13,320 nt of DNA from Rhodospirillales bacterium (GTDB taxonomy: Bacteria > Pseudomonadota > Alphaproteobacteria > Acetobacterales > Acetobacteraceae): contig JANXXW010000501.1 of the NCBI GenBank assembly GCA_025350425.1, forward strand, positions 1 to 13,320. Direction: 5' to 3'. Made by a program: the position numbers and the translations under genes. Shown here piece by piece: positions 13,309 through 13,320 of the stretch (position 1 is the stretch's first letter; every line of letters begins with the position of its first letter). Below the pieces are notes generated by a model. That model searched no databases. It was not told the origin of the DNA and worked only from the letters and a program-made list of their open reading frames with translations.

Positions 13309-13320
13309 TGCGGTCTTCCT

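Noticed and set aside
1..13320. CRISPR array or tandem repeats
   Set aside because: No regularly spaced repeat was seen; the only internal repetition is the S1 domain repeat in rpsA.

Overview
The window is G+C-rich DNA of alphaproteobacterial type, most likely from the Rhodospirillales (Acetobacteraceae-like). The reasons are the aroA-cmk-rpsA order, a FYDLN-type acidic zinc-ribbon protein beside aroA, an IalB-type secreted protein beside rlmN, and a short DUF218/YdcF protein. Placement below order level is inference.

Layout. (1) 1-3890, minus strand: aroA, cmk and rpsA in that order of transcription. rpsA is cut by the left window edge and is nearly complete. aroA and cmk overlap by 4 bases. 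A 274-base gap before rpsA holds a plausible separate promoter and leader. (2) 3977-4315, plus strand: the FYDLN-type acidic protein. It runs tail-to-tail into a minus-strand pair, with the two stop codons interleaved in one CTAG. (3) 4312-6065, minus strand: a class I methyltransferase with a C-terminal extension, then the DUF218/YdcF protein, which starts on a TTG overlapping the methyltransferase stop. (4) 6137-9240, plus strand: a NodS-like methyltransferase, a SpoU/TrmH-type RNA methyltransferase coupled to it, an IalB-like secreted protein, and rlmN. (5) 9528-11266, plus strand: argG and a tightly coupled DUF1993 gene. (6) 11267-13320: a gene-poor, accessory-looking end. It holds a very methionine-rich secreted protein of 100 residues and a DUF305 secreted protein, both on the minus strand. 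Between them lies a stretch with reduced G+C (52 of 120 bases in 12301-12420, 43%) and what looks like a broken fragment of an ECF sigma factor.

Function. The left and central parts are housekeeping: translation (S1, RlmN, SpoU-type methyltransferase), nucleotide metabolism (CMP kinase), the shikimate pathway (EPSP synthase) and arginine synthesis (ArgG). Four SAM-dependent methyltransferases lie between 4818 and 9240; two act on RNA and two have unknown small-molecule or macromolecular substrates. The right end is the best place to look for something undescribed. Both secreted proteins carry Met or Met/His features typical of periplasmic copper handling, so a small metal-response locus that has lost its sigma factor is a reasonable hypothesis, but the sequence does not prove it. 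I saw no tRNA, rRNA, CRISPR array or complete mobile element.
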